A DNA stretch of 64,000 bases from Streptomyces sp. CC0208 (lineage in GTDB: Bacteria; Actinomycetota; Actinomycetes; Streptomycetales; Streptomycetaceae), in NCBI RefSeq assembly GCF_003443735.1, contig NZ_CP031969.1, positions 4,650,001 through 4,714,000 on the forward strand, read 5' to 3'. The notes beneath the pieces were generated by a model. The model did not search any database, was not told the origin of the DNA, and saw nothing but the letters and a program-made list of their open reading frames with translations. Positions within the stretch are counted from its first letter, which is position 1. Every line of letters begins with the position of its first letter. Both the position numbers and the translations under genes were made by a program. Of the stretch, positions 62,039-64,000 are shown in pieces.

Positions 62039-63166
62039 TCACGCCAGATGGCGGTTAGGGGCCTTCGCCCGCTCCTCGTGCTCGCCCAGCACCACCACGT
62101 CCACCCCCGCCGCCGTCAGCGTCCCCGTCCCGTCGGCCCCCGCCACGAAGGTGTCGGGCTCCCGCCACGCGGTCACCACCCGGCGCACCCCCGCGTCCAG
62201 GATCAGGCGGGCGCAGGGGGCCGGGCGGGAGGCGCGGTGGGTGCAGGGTTCCAGGCTGGTGTAGACGGTGGCCGTGGCCAGGCGGGGGTCGGCCGGATCG
62301 ATCTTCGCGAGCGCCGCCTCCTCCGCGTGGACGACCGGGTCGTCGCCCTCCCGGGAGTGGCCGCGCGCCAGCTCCGTGCCGTCGGCCGCCACCACCACCG
62401 CGCCCACGCTGAACGCCGTTTGTGAAGGCGGGCACCGTGTCGCCAACTCGCAGGCCAGCGCGAGCCAGTGGTGGTCCGCGCCGGCGGGGACCAGGCCGGT
62501 GCCGGGGGCGGTGGGCTCGTAGCGCATCAGGACGACGTCCTCGATACGGCGGGTCTCCACCAGGCGCAGCCGGCCGGACTGGTACGCGCCGGGGCCGAAG
62601 AGGCGCGGGGCCTCGGGGCTGCCGACGAAGAGGGGGGCCAGGACGAGCTGCACCTCGTCCGCCAGGCCCTGCTGGAGGAGCTGGGTGTGGATCCGTCCGC
62701 CGCCCTCCACCATCAGCCGCTCCACTCCGCGCTCCTCATGCAGATGCTCCAGCAGGCGGCGCCAGTCGAGTTCGGGGCCGAGGGAGACCACGTCGGCCGC
62801 CAGGCCCAGCGCGCGGGCCCGCTGCGCGCCCTGGTCCGTCGTGAAGACCAGCTTGTCGCCACCGGTGTGCCAGAAGTTCGCGTCCGGGTCCAGCTCGCCC
62901 GAGCCGCTGACCGTGACCTTCAGGGGGTACGGCGGTTTCCCGGCGGCGACCCGGGCCGCGCGGCGCGTCTCGGAGTTCACCAGCAGGCGGGGGTTGTCGG
63001 CCCGGATCGTGCCGGCGCCCACGAGGATCGCGTCCACCGAGGCGCGGACCTCGTCCACACGGTCGAAGTCGGCCGGGCCGGACAGGAGGAGGCGGTCGGG
63101 GCCGGTGTCGTCGAGGTAGCCGTCGAGGGAGACCGCGGCGGAGAGGAGGACGTAGGGGTGGGGCAT
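62039..63166 (-). CDS. RibD-like protein with reversed domain order
   Basis: In the 375-residue protein the reductase (RibD_C/DHFR-like) domain comes first (residues 1-215; LSAAVSLDGYL, LVGAGTIRADNPRLLV, LMVEGGGRIHTQLL). The zinc deaminase domain comes last (about 233-370; HAEEAAL at 280-286 and EPCTHRASRPAPC with Cys308 and Cys318). Canonical RibD has deaminase then reductase. Both sets of key residues are present, so it may carry out the two middle steps of riboflavin or a related pterin/deazapurine pathway. It is adjacent to a MarR regulator and a GTP cyclohydrolase II-like gene. Confidence 0.88.
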   Translation of the reverse strand: MPHPYVLLSAAVSLDGYLDDTGPDRLLLSGPADFDRVDEVRASVDAILVGAGTIRADNPRLLVNSETRRAARVAAGKPPYPLKVTVSGSGELDPDANFWHTGGDKLVFTTDQGAQRARALGLAADVVSLGPELDWRRLLEHLHEERGVERLMVEGGGRIHTQLLQQGLADEVQLVLAPLFVGSPEAPRLFGPGAYQSGRLRLVETRRIEDVVLMRYEPTAPGTGLVPAGADHHWLALACELATRCPPSQTAFSVGAVVVAADGTELARGHSREGDDPVVHAEEAALAKIDPADPRLATATVYTSLEPCTHRASRPAPCARLILDAGVRRVVTAWREPDTFVAGADGTGTLTAAGVDVVVLGEHEERAKAPNRHLA

Positions 63167-63249
63167 CGGGGCGGTCCCTCTCGGAAACGGGTACGGAAGT
63201 TTCAGGGGCGGCGAGCTTCAGGGGCGGCGAGCTTCAGGAGTGGCGACTT

Positions 63250-63265
63250 GGTTCAAGTTTGAAGC
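63250..63265. promoter_or_regulatory. Candidate MarR operator 1
   Basis: GGTTCAAGTTTGAAGC contains the palindrome TTCAA-GT-TTGAA, 18 bp before the MarR start. It shares its half-sites with two palindromes downstream of the MarR gene, supporting autoregulation. Confidence 0.7.
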
Positions 63266-63282
63266 AAACCTACACTGGGAGC

Positions 63283-63792
63283 ATGACGACCCGCTGGCTC
63301 AGCCCCGACGAGCAGCGAGCCTGGCGCGCCTACATCGCCGCCTCGCTCCTCCTGGAGGACACCATCGACCGGCAGCTCCAGCAGGAGGCCGGCATGCCGC
63401 ACCTGTACTACTCCATCCTCGCCAACCTCTCCGAGACCTCGGAGCGGCGGCTGCGGATGACCGAGCTCGCCGAGAGGCTGAAGATCACCCGGCCCCGGCT
63501 GACGTACGCCGTCGCCCGGCTGGAGAAGGACGGGCTGGTGCGGCGCGAGAGCTGCGAGTCGGACAAGCGCGGCAGCATCGCGGTCCTCACGGACGAGGGT
63601 ACGGCGGTGCTGGAGCGGACGGCGCCGGGGCACGTCGAGACGGTCCGCACCGCGCTCTTCGACCGGCTCACCCCGGAGCAGGTGGGGCAGCTGGAGGAGA
63701 TCTTCACCAGCGTCACCGCGGGACTCCAGGGGGAGGACGGGCCCTTCGAGGGGCTCCCGTGGCGCCGGCGGTCGACCCCGCCCTGTTCCTGA
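63283..63792 (+). CDS. MarR-family transcriptional regulator
   Basis: The 169-residue protein has the MarR winged helix: MTELAERLKITRPRLTYAVARLEKDGLVRRESCESDKRG, cited as MTELAERLKITRPRL and ARLEKDGLVRRES, with the DxRG wing as SDKRGS. Dimerisation helices are at both ends. ATG 63283. Operator-like palindromes lie on both sides, so it probably represses itself and the downstream GTP cyclohydrolase-like gene, possibly also the divergent RibD-like gene. Confidence 0.93.
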   Translation: MTTRWLSPDEQRAWRAYIAASLLLEDTIDRQLQQEAGMPHLYYSILANLSETSERRLRMTELAERLKITRPRLTYAVARLEKDGLVRRESCESDKRGSIAVLTDEGTAVLERTAPGHVETVRTALFDRLTPEQVGQLEEIFTSVTAGLQGEDGPFEGLPWRRRSTPPCS

Positions 63793-63825
63793 GCAACCAC
63801 GTGTGACGAGCGCCATAAAGCCGTT

Positions 63826-63885
63826 GCTTCAAATTTAAAGCATGAGGTAGGGTCTCGATCAGTAGAACTGCTTCAAATCTGAAGC
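63826..63885. promoter_or_regulatory. Candidate MarR operators 2 and 3
   Basis: GCTTCAAATTTAAAGC (63826-63841) and GCTTCAAATCTGAAGC (63870-63885) are similar 16-bp palindromes 44 bp apart, about four helical turns, immediately upstream of the last gene. The spacing suggests two regulator dimers on one face of the DNA. Confidence 0.75.
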
Positions 63886-63913
63886 AGGCGTGTCCATGGA
63901 GCGGAGTACCCGC

Positions 63914-64000
63914 ATGCCCGACCTGCCCGCAGCCACCCAGCGCTCCCGCGTCCGCGTCCCCCTGCGCTTCGGGGACGGCTACCGCGTAGACGCCGAGCTC
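63914..64000 (+). CDS. GTP cyclohydrolase II-like protein (cut by right edge)
   Basis: The first 29 codons read MPDLPAATQRSRVRVPLRFG then DGYRVDAEL, the N-terminal pattern of RibA-type GTP cyclohydrolase II proteins of Streptomyces. The catalytic region is outside the window. An in-frame ATG at 63896 is an alternative start; CGGAG precedes ATG 63914 well. It sits behind two MarR-type palindromes and next to a RibD-like gene. Confidence 0.65.
   Translation, partial: MPDLPAATQRSRVRVPLRFGDGYRVDAEL

Noticed and set aside
63170..63282. FMN riboswitch upstream of the RibD-like or MarR gene
   Set aside because: None of the conserved FMN-aptamer segments could be seen; the region shows only short direct repeats and a MarR-type palindrome.

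Overview
The window is a high-GC actinomycete chromosome, almost certainly Streptomyces. The evidence is the content and order dnaX, purD, purC, purSQL, purF, purM, valine dehydrogenase and bldC, a Lsr2 nucleoid protein, frequent GTG starts, ATGA/GTGA gene overlaps and several apparently leaderless promoters.

Layout. (1) 1-5470: a HhH-GPD repair protein (cut by the left edge) and a siderophore-interacting reductase face, across a 19-bp DmdR/DtxR-type iron box, a tight operon of penicillin acylase, IucB-like acyltransferase, cupin and SDR genes. (2) 5495-10930: CopC/CopD copper protein, DUF72 protein, a second SDR, two abutting gene remnants and a YefM/RelE-type toxin-antitoxin pair. (3) 10984-17725: a decayed integrative element of about 6.6 kb in tRNA-Ser(GGA), bounded by 91-bp direct repeats. 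Its integrase is truncated, its transfer-protein gene survives only as a 3' fragment beside a 12-bp-period iteron array, and its DNA methyltransferase has the catalytic block inverted. Its cargo is an apparently intact Trypco2 plus trypsin-NTPase-TPR conflict (defence-type) module. (4) 17831-26869: SRP RNA, dnaX, purD, a degenerate M48-like membrane protein, a DMFase-beta-like protein and purC. (5) 26914-31421: an ABC transporter/two-component operon lying between two near-identical tRNA-Gly(GCC) genes, a tRNA-Gly(TCC), and lsr2. (6) 31691-39303: purSQL, a mycothiol-dependent-type protein, a META lipoprotein, purF and purM. (7) 39390-43392: DUF3073 protein, vdh, a conserved hypothetical, bldC and a small Cys-motif protein. 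(8) 43725-48252: hrpA between identical tRNA-Asp genes, plus tRNA-Phe and tRNA-Glu. (9) 48333-57452: metallophosphoesterase, minimal metallopeptidase, lipoprotein, DEAD-box helicase with an RGG-like tail, FG-GAP secreted protein, APC permease and tRNA-Lys. (10) 57535-61903: a probable envelope/stress cluster (Asp23, PRC-barrel with a SigB-type promoter, CsbD-like, duplicated DUF5994 proteins). (11) 62039-64000: a domain-swapped RibD-like protein, a MarR regulator with three operator-like palindromes, and the start of a GTP cyclohydrolase II-like gene.

How the genes work together. purD, purC, purS, purQ, purL, purF and purM supply most steps of de novo IMP synthesis from several separate promoters. 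The iron-box genes look like a siderophore processing and reduction unit. The island at 10984-17725 is the most unusual part: its mobility functions are eroding while a candidate defence module stays open. All assignments come from reading the sequence and from recalled family features; no database search was run.
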